From NCBI GenBank assembly GCA_900322135.1, contig ONYP01000013.1:1-32768 (forward strand): DNA of 32,768 bases. Direction: 5' to 3'. The stretch comes from an uncultured Prevotellaceae bacterium (GTDB lineage: Bacteria; Bacteroidota; Bacteroidia; Bacteroidales; Muribaculaceae). Position 1 is the first letter of the stretch, and each line of letters starts with the position of its first letter. The notes below the pieces were generated by a model that saw only the letters and a program-made list of their open reading frames with translations, was not told the DNA's origin and did no database searches. Positions 23,396-30,449 of the stretch are shown piece by piece. The position numbers and the translations under genes were made by a program.

Positions 23396-23466
23396 CGATT
23401 TTTCACCATGCTGCCAACTAGATGAAAAATCATACCCAAAATCAGTAATATTTGAAATATTTTCTA

Positions 23467-23474
23467 TAATTTTG
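23467..23474 (+). promoter_or_regulatory. -7 promoter box of the 23541 gene
   Basis: TAATTTTG matches TAnnTTTG, 66 bases before the start, so the leader is about 60 bases. Confidence 0.45.
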
Positions 23475-23540
23475 CGTCAGTTTTGTCATTGCATGCAAGA
23501 CTACCAATTAATCCATGTCAATTAACCATTATTTATTAAG

Positions 23541-24056
23541 ATGATGAAAAAAACATTTTTTACCTTAATGCTGATGCTCCTATCGGCGATTGCCGTAAAC
23601 GCCCAGAGTCTGACAGCCCATCAATGGGGAACCAAGCTGGCCGATGATGACGGTAAAGATGTACTCGTGGTTTTGGCCTTTGACAAAAACGGGGCCTGCG
23701 AACTCCTCGTCGGGGCTGAGCATCAAATGAAGGAGGACGGTGTGCCCATCACCATTACGGGCACTGTGAGCGTTCCCGGCACCTACACACTGAACGGCAA
23801 AGACCTGACAATGGACCTTAACAAGAGCCAGGCTGAGGTCGATTTTGACTATGAAATCAAGGGAATGGATGCCAAGACCAAGGCCAAGATGGACAAGCAA
23901 ATCAGGGGCGAACTCAACAGTTATAAAGGCGAATTCAAAAACACGATGCTTAACGGTATGCCCAAGATGCATAACATGAAGATCGTCTCGCTCACCAACA
24001 AGGAGCTCACACTCAAGCTTGATAACGGACGCGAAATGCCATTGTACGCATTATAA
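23541..24056 (+). CDS. Exported lipocalin-like protein, unknown function (171 aa)
   Basis: Signal peptide MMKKTFFTLMLMLLSAIAVN ends before AQSLTAHQW. The mature protein has the beta-strand rhythm of small Bacteroidales 'lipocalin-like' domains: W near the N-terminus, GTVSVPGTYTLNGKDLTMDL, a charged helix (MDAKTKAKMDKQIRGEL) and a final NKELTLKLDNGREMPL strand pair. Such proteins are common in gut Bacteroidota and their ligands are unknown. A strong terminator follows. No operon partner is visible. Confidence 0.68.
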   Translation: MMKKTFFTLMLMLLSAIAVNAQSLTAHQWGTKLADDDGKDVLVVLAFDKNGACELLVGAEHQMKEDGVPITITGTVSVPGTYTLNGKDLTMDLNKSQAEVDFDYEIKGMDAKTKAKMDKQIRGELNSYKGEFKNTMLNGMPKMHNMKIVSLTNKELTLKLDNGREMPLYAL

Positions 24057-24085
24057 CCATCGATTCTTCCCATCACAACAATAAC

Positions 24086-24116
24086 AATAAAGGCTGGAGA
24101 TTGTCCAGCCTTTATT
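24086..24116. terminator. Bidirectional terminator between convergent genes
   Basis: AATAAAGGCTGGA, loop gattg, TCCAGCCTTTATT gives a perfect 13-bp stem with A and T flanks. It serves the 23541 gene and the convergent TonB receptor gene. Confidence 0.85.
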
Positions 24117-24166
24117 GTTTGCCCTCCCCCCCTGGGGCGTTTACTGCAAAACACGCCACGGCGGGG

Positions 24167-26470
24167 TTAGAACTGGAGGGGGATGGCGAGCTTGACGATG
24201 ATGTTGCGGCCCATGTTGAAGACGCCCGTTCGACCTGTGACAGGATTCTCGTCGGCGTATTTGAGGCGGCTCAGGTGGCTCTGGTAAGCCTTGTCAAGCA
24301 GGTTGTCGGCGATAATACCCACATTGGCGACAACGCGGTTCTTGTGCTTGATCTGGGTGCCCACGCTGGCATTCAGCAGGGTGTATCCGGGGGTCTCGGT
24401 CTCGCTGTCGCCTTCCATCAGATAGTGGTCTTGCCTGGCGTAGCAGTCCAGGCCCACTGCGATGAAAGTGTTGGTCAGCGTGCGGCCGTCCCTGATAAGG
24501 TCGTAGTGCAGTTCACTCTTCCAGTGCAGCGGCGGCGTGCAGGGCAGGTAGCGGCGCTCCAGCGGCTGGTTGAGCAGTCGCGCGTCAACAAAACCCAATG
24601 AGTTCTCGAAGTGCAGCGGCTCCACAGGGTGTACATCCACCGAGAACTCTGCACCCCACAGGCGGGCGTTACCGCTGGTATAGCGATAGGTCTGGTAACC
24701 CTCGGTCTCCACACCTGCCAGGCGCTTGATGTAGATGTAGTTGTCGATGCGGTTCAGGAACAGCGACGCCTGTGCCGAAATCACTGCCGACGAATAGTCG
24801 GCGCCCAGGTCAAATTGCCAACTGAACTCGGACTTCAGGTCCTGGTCTCCAAGTTCGTAGCGGATGCTGCCCTCGTGCACGCCGTTGCTGGCCAGTTCGC
24901 TCATGTTGGGCGTGCGGAAACCACGAGAAGCGTTCAGACGCAGGTTCAGCCGGTCGGTGGCATGATAGACGGCTCCCACGCTACCCGTCACACCGCTGAA
25001 GTTGCGTGAGAAATCGGTGAAGATGTCCTCCAGCGCCATGCTGTGGATATGGCGGTTGTCAAAGCGCAGTCCACCGCTCAGTGTCCAACGGTCCACCTCC
25101 TTGCTTGTCGTGGCGAACACACCGATGTCAAACAATTTATATTCAGGAATGAGCACTTCCTCACCCCTGTTGAGCGACTGCTGCCACATGCCGTTGGCAC
25201 CTGTGGCAACCTTCCACCCGCCAGTGCCAAAGATATAGCGCACATCATAGTTCACCGTGTGCAGGAGGAAGTCCAGTTCTGCCTCGTCGGGGGCTTCCTC
25301 AAACTCCTGGCGCCGGTTGTGCTGGTAGCCCAGAATGAGTTTGAGCCTGCCGTCTCCCAGGAAGATGGAGTTGTCGAGCACGGCCTTATAGTGGTGTATC
25401 TGCTGGAAGGGCAAAGCCTTGTGGTAGGTCTTGGCGTCGTAGCCCTCACAGGGAACTTCAAGGTCGCCCGTCACGGCATCACGCTCACCCTCAACGATGC
25501 CAGGAGTGAGGTGGAAATAGTTGAGTGCCAGGGTGCTGTTGCCCCACTTGCGGCTCAGGCCCAGCAGCCCTGACAGGGCGCGCTGGTGAAACTGTGAACC
25601 CACGACATAGCCGTCGTAGCGGTTCTTGTAGGCGTGTGCCATGCGTTCGCTCCAACGCAGGTCCCACAGCAGCCGCTTGTTGCCCGCAAGGTTGAGCGAG
25701 TAGTCCCACAGGCCGTTGTTGGTCTGATACTGAGTGCTCAGGTTGGCCTCGGTGTGCCCCTTGGCAATGGCGGGAATATTATTGAGCACAAGGACGCCCG
25801 CCATGGCGTCACTGCCATACATCAGGCTCGCCGGCCCCTTGAGAATCTCGGCGGTCTGCACGCGGTCGGCGTCCACCTCGATGCCGTGCTCGTCGCCCCA
25901 CTGCTGACCCTCCTGGCGGATGCCGTCGCTGACGACAGCGACACGGTTATAGCCCAAACCCCTGATAACAGGTTTTGAGATGGCGCCGCCTGTGGTCAGT
26001 TGTGACACGCCGGGTTGTTGGGCAAGTGCATCGATGATGTTGGTCGATGCTATAGCATGCAGCTCACGATGGGATACCACATTGACGGGAGTGGGCGAAT
26101 TCCTTAATTGAGAAGTGCCGGTAAACGCAGTGACCACCACCTCGTTGATCATGGCATTGCTCTCCTTCATGACGAAGTCGAGATGCGTCGTCTGGCGCAG
26201 GTCCACATCCTTGACGATGGTCTGATGGCCGATATAACTCACTTGAATGGTGACTGTGGCGAGCGGCAGGCCGCTGATTTCATATTGCCCGTTGTCGTCG
26301 GTGATGGTGCCGGTGTTCAGGTCAGGGAAAAACAAGGTCACTCCAGGCAGTGACAATCCGTCGCCCTCATGGGAGACAGCGCCACAGAGTGTTGCCGTCT
26401 GGGCGTGAGCCACAGCGGCTGCCATTGACATACATATTGCCGTCAACAGCATGAAATATAATCTTTTCAT
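24167..26470 (-). CDS. TonB-dependent outer-membrane receptor
   Basis: The 767-residue receptor starts with signal peptide MKRLYFMLLTAICMSMAAAV ending AHAQ. A CarboxypepD_reg-like domain follows (~22-105: LPGVTLFFPDLNTGTITDDN, YEISGLPLATVTIQVSYIGH). Next come a TonB plug (NIIDALAQQPGVSQLTTGG, VIRGLGYNRVAVVSDGIRQE) and a beta-barrel ending in LAIPLQF with a terminal Phe. Its size and lack of a SusD partner place it with small-ligand receptors (siderophore, heme, corrinoid or metal) rather than with SusC glycan transporters. The Cys/His-rich gene upstream on the same strand favours a metal ligand; this is inference. ATG 26470 begins the signal peptide. Confidence 0.9.
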   Translation of the reverse strand: MKRLYFMLLTAICMSMAAAVAHAQTATLCGAVSHEGDGLSLPGVTLFFPDLNTGTITDDNGQYEISGLPLATVTIQVSYIGHQTIVKDVDLRQTTHLDFVMKESNAMINEVVVTAFTGTSQLRNSPTPVNVVSHRELHAIASTNIIDALAQQPGVSQLTTGGAISKPVIRGLGYNRVAVVSDGIRQEGQQWGDEHGIEVDADRVQTAEILKGPASLMYGSDAMAGVLVLNNIPAIAKGHTEANLSTQYQTNNGLWDYSLNLAGNKRLLWDLRWSERMAHAYKNRYDGYVVGSQFHQRALSGLLGLSRKWGNSTLALNYFHLTPGIVEGERDAVTGDLEVPCEGYDAKTYHKALPFQQIHHYKAVLDNSIFLGDGRLKLILGYQHNRRQEFEEAPDEAELDFLLHTVNYDVRYIFGTGGWKVATGANGMWQQSLNRGEEVLIPEYKLFDIGVFATTSKEVDRWTLSGGLRFDNRHIHSMALEDIFTDFSRNFSGVTGSVGAVYHATDRLNLRLNASRGFRTPNMSELASNGVHEGSIRYELGDQDLKSEFSWQFDLGADYSSAVISAQASLFLNRIDNYIYIKRLAGVETEGYQTYRYTSGNARLWGAEFSVDVHPVEPLHFENSLGFVDARLLNQPLERRYLPCTPPLHWKSELHYDLIRDGRTLTNTFIAVGLDCYARQDHYLMEGDSETETPGYTLLNASVGTQIKHKNRVVANVGIIADNLLDKAYQSHLSRLKYADENPVTGRTGVFNMGRNIIVKLAIPLQF

Positions 26471-26676
26471 TCTGTGTAACAAAAGTTGGTTAAGAAAACA
26501 TCAATGTCGGGAGAGAGGAAAACTCCTTGAAGGTGACTTCAGTAAATCAGCAACTGATTGGGATTCGGGTTTTTGCTTGAGCGCAGGTTGGTTCAGCTTT
26601 GCCGAGGCAGAGCATGGTTCGTGTTTCAAGAACACCAGCCATCTGGCACCCAAAAAGAAGCAAAAACAGCCAATAT

Positions 26677-26703
26677 CATGAATTACTGAAACGGTAATTC
26701 ATG
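26677..26703 (-). promoter_or_regulatory. Hairpin between the Cys/His-rich gene and the receptor gene
   Basis: CATGAATTAC, loop of 7, GTAATTCATG: a perfect 10-bp stem. It starts 10 bases beyond the stop of the upstream gene and could end or attenuate its transcript before the receptor gene. The ~205-base leader between hairpin and receptor shows no riboswitch that I recognise. Confidence 0.45.
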
Positions 26704-26712
26704 GAAGCCACC

Positions 26713-27066
26713 TTAGGCACAGAATGTAAAAGGTGGAGCGCGTGTGTTTTGATGTGTGCTAACGCCTAACTCAAGCGCAGGCACAGCGATATCAATGGTC
26801 TGGCAAATTACTGTTTGGGTAACATACAGATGTTGCTCTTCGGCAGTCTGATAGACATTGCCACGGAACACACACAACAGGCAGTCATCATGTGCTTTGG
26901 CCACAGTGATGTGCCCATTGTGGACATGATGTTCAAGACACTCCTGGCACAGCTCGTCCCAGTCCTCCCATTCATGATGGAAGTCCAACGATGACAGCAC
27001 GACCATCGGCACATACACCAACAGCAGCACCCATGCCAACCAATATGTCTTGTCATGCCGTTTCAT
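26713..27066 (-). CDS. Small Cys/His-rich membrane-anchored protein (117 aa), probable metal binder
   Basis: The protein starts MKRHDKTYW with a single membrane or signal segment (LAWVLLLVYVPMVVLSSL). The exposed part is rich in His and Cys: FHHEWEDWDELCQECLEHHV, then NGHITVAKAHDDCLLCVF with two CxxC motifs. Similar short proteins with a 'HxxH...CxxC' pattern sit beside metal-related TonB receptors in Bacteroidales, so a copper, zinc or heme role is plausible. It precedes the receptor gene by ~240 bases, with a hairpin between them. A TACCTTTG -7 box is 11 bases before the start. Confidence 0.65.
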   Translation of the reverse strand: MKRHDKTYWLAWVLLLVYVPMVVLSSLDFHHEWEDWDELCQECLEHHVHNGHITVAKAHDDCLLCVFRGNVYQTAEEQHLYVTQTVICQTIDIAVPALELGVSTHQNTRAPPFTFCA

Positions 27067-27077
27067 GATTATGATGG

Positions 27078-27085
27078 CAAAGGTA
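27078..27085 (-). promoter_or_regulatory. -7 promoter box of the Cys/His-rich gene
   Basis: The minus strand reads TACCTTTG, a perfect TAnnTTTG match; element 2 is inserted 44 bases upstream of it. Confidence 0.5.
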
Positions 27086-27128
27086 AATAATAATCACAAA
27101 TGGCAATTATTTGTATCTAAATTTTTTT

Positions 27129-27150
27129 GGGAATGATATACTATTTGTCC
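27129..27150 (+). repeat. Left terminal inverted repeat of element 2
   Basis: GGGAATGATATACTATTTG plus TCC, identical to the reverse complement of 28086-28107. The host repeat ATTTTTTT is just outside. Confidence 0.88.
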
Positions 27151-27172
27151 CAGAATGAAAAGAAATCACATT

Positions 27173-27460
27173 TCAACTGAAATTGATGGAATAATGATGA
27201 ATAAAATCACCCAAATTACCACCAAATTGTACCTTTCTCAACCCAAGAGCTTCTAGCATTGTTATTGCTTCTTTTACTGTTTCATTCCTCGAATCTGCAA
27301 GAAATACCGCATGATACGAACCGTCTTTTTCTACTTTGGTTTGCACATTAAAACCATGACGATAGCAAATGTCATAAACTTTGTCATCAAGAACTTTGTA
27401 TATACCCATACCATCACCATCATTCTCATTGATGGAAGTATTTTTGTGAATATTGCTCAT
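27173..27460 (-). CDS. Element 2 cargo protein, unknown (95 aa)
   Basis: The protein starts MSNIHKNTSINENDGDGMGI and continues with a compact alpha/beta pattern: VYDICYRHGFNVQTKVEKDG, YHAVFLADSRNETVKEAITM, LEALGLRKVQFGG. No known domain or signal peptide. It faces the left TIR, which is 22 bases from its stop. A separate small frame (27426-27530) overlaps its 5' end in another phase and carries the amphipathic module seen in element 1 proteins. A frameshift may therefore have split one gene into two. Confidence 0.55.
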   Translation of the reverse strand: MSNIHKNTSINENDGDGMGIYKVLDDKVYDICYRHGFNVQTKVEKDGSYHAVFLADSRNETVKEAITMLEALGLRKVQFGGNLGDFIHHYSINFS

Positions 27461-27530
27461 TGATATACTCTCGAACCACATTTTTGATTATTCCCTCAAT
27501 AATCACTTCTTTTCGCTTATTTCTATCCAT
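27426..27530 (-). CDS. Element 2 34-residue open frame with amphipathic N-terminal module
   Basis: ATG 27530 opens MDRNKRKEVIIEGIIKNVVR, then EYINEQYS, and stops at 27426. The helix 'VIIEGIIKNVVREYINE' follows the same hydrophobic-xx-II-xxx-V-xxx-I-x-E pattern as the 10386 and 10685 proteins. It overlaps the next gene's start in a different phase. It may be a translated leader peptide, or the detached N-terminus of the 27173-27460 protein. Confidence 0.4.
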   Translation of the reverse strand: MDRNKRKEVIIEGIIKNVVREYINEQYSQKYFHQ

Positions 27531-27583
27531 ATCAATATACTTTATACTTTACTTATAAATAGTAATTTATCAGATATTTTTTG

Positions 27584-27591
27584 TATTTTTG
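27584..27591 (+). promoter_or_regulatory. -7 promoter box of the 27612 gene
   Basis: TATTTTTG matches TAnnTTTG, 20 bases before ATG 27612, in the gap between the divergent cargo genes. Confidence 0.45.
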
Positions 27592-27611
27592 CGCTAATAA
27601 TAGTTTTCGAC

Positions 27612-28025
27612 ATGGAATACAGAAAAAACGCAAAAATTGAAATCAGTAGTGCCGATGCTACGATATCATTAGTTCATAATGGCAATAATCTGTCGGCCAT
27701 AGTAAAGAACCCTAATGGTAAAAAAGTCGCATCAATTGATTCGATTAAAATGACAATTGGAAACAACGAACATTTTAATGGTTTTGAATGCTTTTATGTT
27801 CAATCAATAAATGCAATTAGTAATTATGAAATAATGTTTCGCTTACAACAGTTCTTTTATGAAAGCGTTCATAATTTGGGATATAGGTACTTATTATTTG
27901 AGACAAGAAATCCGATATTGTTGGATATTGCAAAGCATTTATATGTAATTGAACCAATTAAAGGGACCAATTGCTATATTGCGGATTTGGATAGAATGTT
28001 CTATCATTCCTTAACTGATAAGTAA
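27612..28025 (+). CDS. Element 2 cargo protein, unknown (137 aa)
   Basis: ATG 27612 (MEYRKNAKIEISSADATISL) is preferred; the upstream part of the frame is AT-rich and includes the -7 box. The protein has two halves: a beta-rich N-terminus (ATISLVHNGNNLSAIVKNPN, KVASIDSIKMTI) and a helical C-terminus (MFRLQQFFYESVHNLGYRYL, PILLDIAKHLYV). No signal peptide or membrane segment. I do not recognise it. Its stop codon (28023-28025) touches the hairpin terminator, as for the outward genes of element 1. Confidence 0.6.
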   Translation: MEYRKNAKIEISSADATISLVHNGNNLSAIVKNPNGKKVASIDSIKMTIGNNEHFNGFECFYVQSINAISNYEIMFRLQQFFYESVHNLGYRYLLFETRNPILLDIAKHLYVIEPIKGTNCYIADLDRMFYHSLTDK

Positions 28026-28049
28026 AATGCAGCCTGATTGGACTGTATT
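28026..28049. terminator. TIR-proximal hairpin terminator of element 2
   Basis: AATGCAGCC, loop, GGACTGTATT pair over 9 bp with one bulged A. Read on the minus strand it is ACAGTCC...GGCTGCATTTT, clearly akin to the two hairpins of element 1. Confidence 0.65.
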
Positions 28050-28085
28050 CATATTTTAGCAATTTTTATGTTAGAAATTACTTGA

Positions 28086-28107
28086 GGACAAATAGTATAT
28101 CATTCCC
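28086..28107 (-). repeat. Right terminal inverted repeat of element 2
   Basis: Perfect inverted copy of 27129-27150, followed by ATTTTTTT (28108-28115). Confidence 0.88.
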
Positions 28108-28212
28108 ATTTTTTTACAAGCGGTTGCGTAATACAGCCCCTGTCTCCAACAAGAGTTCCCACCACCATACGCGAAACAAGATGGGCTCTGGCGTTGTTCA
28201 GCTCTCCCTCGT

Positions 28213-29865
28213 TTACAACGACTTGATGTCTCCCGTGCTATCGGGCATCAGGTAACGGGTGCCGGTGTCCTTACTGATCTGTTCACGGTAGCGCTGGTCA
28301 TAGCCGGGCGTCGTGTAGCGCCCCGGAACGACGACGCCATTCTCCGACGGCTTCATGATCTGGTCGTTGTGCTTCACGGCGATAAGGCGGAAGAGTTTGT
28401 CCCAGCGCTGCATCATCATGGCGGTGTAGTCGGCACTCTTGGCGGTGAGGTAGCTGACGCGCTCACGCTTGGTGAGCGGCTCGATGTCTTTCAGCACCTG
28501 TGCCTGATCGGCGGCATAGAAGTCTTCCAACTCCTGCTGCGCCTCACGCAGGTCGCCTATCATGGCGCTGTAGCGCGGATAAATCATGTTGGCAACCAGA
28601 TTGTTGAGCCAGAAAGCGCTGTGCTCGCTGAACTCGTTGCTCACATTGTTCTCGCGACGGAAGGCCTCGGGCACCTCGTTCACACAGCAGTACACCGGCA
28701 CATAGGCAACCATGTTGGCATCGTCGCAATTGAAGTACATGACGCCTCCCACCTCGTCAGGCAGCCAGTTGCGCAGTTGTGACACCAGCGTGAAGCCCGA
28801 CTGCGGTGTGCCGATGGCACGCTCACGGAAGTAGTTCTTGCCGTCGACTTCCCAGTTCATGGGCAGCGGACGGTAAGGTGAGCCCCACGGTCCCGCACTC
28901 ATGTCGGCCGTCATGTCGAGCGGAGTGCCCTCGTAATGGTCACGCATGTCGTTCATGATGTCACGCACCGACACCTTCCTGTCCGGCTTGATGTAGAGGG
29001 GCAGATGGTCGCAAGCGTCATGCTGGCCGTTGATGTAGGGCAGGTACTTGTCCATCTCGGCATGGTCGCGGTGGTGGCGGAAGAAACTCCACACGCGGGC
29101 ATCGGCATAGCGCACCGAGGAGAAGGAGATGGGGCAATAGGCATCGCGGAAACTGAAGTCCTCATCCTTGCCACTGTAGTAGCCCTTCTCTCGCGCGAAG
29201 GAAATCACATCCCTTGAATACAGGCAGTTCTTGGGGTCCTTCAAGGGGAACTGGCGTATGCGGGAGAGATTGGCATGGGCACAGATGCAGTCGTCAGGGA
29301 TGCGCACGGCTACCCACACGGCACCTTTCACACCGGGGCCCTTGCCCACGATTTCGAGAATCCAGGCCTCGTTCTTGTCGCACACGGTGATCGTCTCACC
29401 CGTGCTGCTGTAACCATACTCCTGCACCAGGCCGGTCATGACGGTGATGGCCTCGCGTGCCGTAGCGGCTCGTTCCAGCCCCAGATGCATCAGGGTGAAA
29501 TAGTCGAGCAAGCCCTCAGGGTTCTGCAACTCCAGGCGGCCGTCGAAGGTGGTTTCCACGATGCTCACCTGCTTCTCGTTGATAAAGCCGATGACATCAT
29601 AGGTGTATTCCACTTGAGGCACATAGCCCCTCACGGCTCCCCTGCCCCACTCACGGATGGCAATCTTCTCGCCCTTGTCATGCCTGCCGCCCGGAGTGCG
29701 CGACAGGGAGCCGGCGAAGCCATAACCATCACAATTATAGGTACAGATTACAGAGCCGTCGGCCGAGGCGGCCTTGCCAACAATCAGGTTGGTACATGCC
29801 CATGACGGAGCGATTGCCAGCGTCAACGCCGCCACGAGGGAAGTGAGAAATCGTTTCGCTTTCAT
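28213..29865 (-). CDS. C69-family dipeptidase, exported
   Basis: The 550-residue enzyme starts MKAKRFLTSLVAALTLAIAP; cleavage after SWA exposes Cys24 in ACTNLIVGKAASADGS. That N-terminal Cys is the catalytic nucleophile of peptidase family C69 (N-terminal nucleophile hydrolases). Further family features are NCDGYG, INEKQVSIVETTFDGR, 'SSTGETITVCDKNEAWILEI' and a long helical C-terminus. It is expected to split dipeptides in the periplasm. ATG 29865 is preferred to 29979 because it starts the signal peptide and because a TACCTTTG -7 box lies between the two starts. No operon partner is seen. Confidence 0.9.
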   Translation of the reverse strand: MKAKRFLTSLVAALTLAIAPSWACTNLIVGKAASADGSVICTYNCDGYGFAGSLSRTPGGRHDKGEKIAIREWGRGAVRGYVPQVEYTYDVIGFINEKQVSIVETTFDGRLELQNPEGLLDYFTLMHLGLERAATAREAITVMTGLVQEYGYSSTGETITVCDKNEAWILEIVGKGPGVKGAVWVAVRIPDDCICAHANLSRIRQFPLKDPKNCLYSRDVISFAREKGYYSGKDEDFSFRDAYCPISFSSVRYADARVWSFFRHHRDHAEMDKYLPYINGQHDACDHLPLYIKPDRKVSVRDIMNDMRDHYEGTPLDMTADMSAGPWGSPYRPLPMNWEVDGKNYFRERAIGTPQSGFTLVSQLRNWLPDEVGGVMYFNCDDANMVAYVPVYCCVNEVPEAFRRENNVSNEFSEHSAFWLNNLVANMIYPRYSAMIGDLREAQQELEDFYAADQAQVLKDIEPLTKRERVSYLTAKSADYTAMMMQRWDKLFRLIAVKHNDQIMKPSENGVVVPGRYTTPGYDQRYREQISKDTGTRYLMPDSTGDIKSL

Positions 29866-29902
29866 ATCTTGCAAAATCTGGTTGATGTTACTGTCGAGGA
29901 TA

Positions 29903-29910
29903 CAAAGGTA
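29903..29910 (-). promoter_or_regulatory. -7 promoter box of the C69 peptidase gene
   Basis: The minus strand reads TACCTTTG, 37 bases before ATG 29865. Confidence 0.5.
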
Positions 29911-30161
29911 ACGATAATTTCGAGAAACGCTCTCGTTTGCCATTAATCTTAGGCTGTTTTTGGTGCAAGAAGGCGGCAACTATACCTAAAAAATACCGTT
30001 GCTGTTTGAACCACGCTAGAGGGCAGGGGCCTGAAAAGAGGCTTTTTCTTACCTCCCGTGGGAGAAAAAAGGTGTTTTTTACACAAAAAATGAAGATTTT
30101 TTATGGAACGAAAAAAGACTGCGGTCGGTCATATTTCCTTTGCAGCGTCAAACGAAAACAA

Positions 30162-30249
30162 GGAGGATTGCCCAAGTTGGTTAATGGGACGCACTGTTAA
30201 TGCGTCAGGTCGGTAAAACGGCGCAATGGTTCGAATCCATTATCCTCCG
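30162..30249 (+). tRNA. tRNA with Asn anticodon (GTT) and long variable arm
   Basis: Acceptor GGAGGAT pairs with ATCCTCC; anticodon stem ACGCA/TGCGT holds loop CTGTTAA, anticodon GTT. The T arm AATGG-TTCGAAT-CCATT is complete and the discriminator is G. Between anticodon stem and T arm are ~19 bases, including a possible GTCG/CGGC stem. That is a class II variable arm, normal for Ser, Leu and Tyr tRNAs but not for Asn. The 3' CCA is not encoded. Confidence 0.85.
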
Positions 30250-30258
30250 CAGACATAA

Positions 30259-30342
30259 GGGAAAGCGGCGAAGTTGGAGAGTCGCGGCAGACTGTAAATC
30301 TGTTGCCCCTAGGCTGAGTAGGTTCGAATCCTGCCTTTCCCA
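30259..30342 (+). tRNA. tRNA-Tyr (GTA)
   Basis: Acceptor GGGAAAG/CTTTCCC, anticodon stem GCAGA/TCTGT with loop CTGTAAA (anticodon GTA), a class II variable arm with GCC-ccta-GGC, T arm GTAGG-TTCGAAT-CCTGC, discriminator A. Confidence 0.92.
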
Positions 30343-30355
30343 CTAGTCAATTGAT

Positions 30356-30429
30356 GGCTCCGTAGCTCAGCAGGTCAGAGCACCACACTTTTAATGCGGG
30401 GGTCCTGGGTCCGAGTCCCAGCGGAGTCA
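30356..30429 (+). tRNA. tRNA-Lys (TTT)
   Basis: Acceptor GGCTCCG/CGGAGTC (one G-T pair), D stem GCTC/GAGC, anticodon loop CTTTTAA (anticodon TTT), T arm CTGGG-TCCGAGT-CCCAG. The anticodon stem CCACA/TGCGG has one A-C mismatch at its middle pair. Confidence 0.88.
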
Positions 30430-30449
30430 CTTATCAAATCACATGAGTT

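Larger units (their letters stand above)
27129..28107. mobile_element. Transposase-less relative of element 1 (element 2)
   Basis: The 979-bp element has perfect 22-bp terminal inverted repeats (27129-27150 and 28086-28107) starting GGGAATGATATACTATTTG. It is flanked by an exact 8-bp repeat ATTTTTTT (27121-27128 and 28108-28115). The ends share GG-AATGATATA-CT-TT-G-CC with element 1. It carries outward-facing small AT-rich genes and the same hairpin between the right-hand gene and TIR. It lacks a transposase, so it would need one in trans, for example that of element 1. Confidence 0.85.

Noticed and set aside
26483-26676. Cobalamin or other riboswitch in the leader of the TonB receptor
   Set aside because: I looked for the B12 box and other conserved cores and did not find them; only a simple GTGTT/AACAC hairpin is present.
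30162-30429. Phage attachment site in the tRNA genes
   Set aside because: No repeat of a tRNA 3' end was found in the window, and no integrase gene is present.
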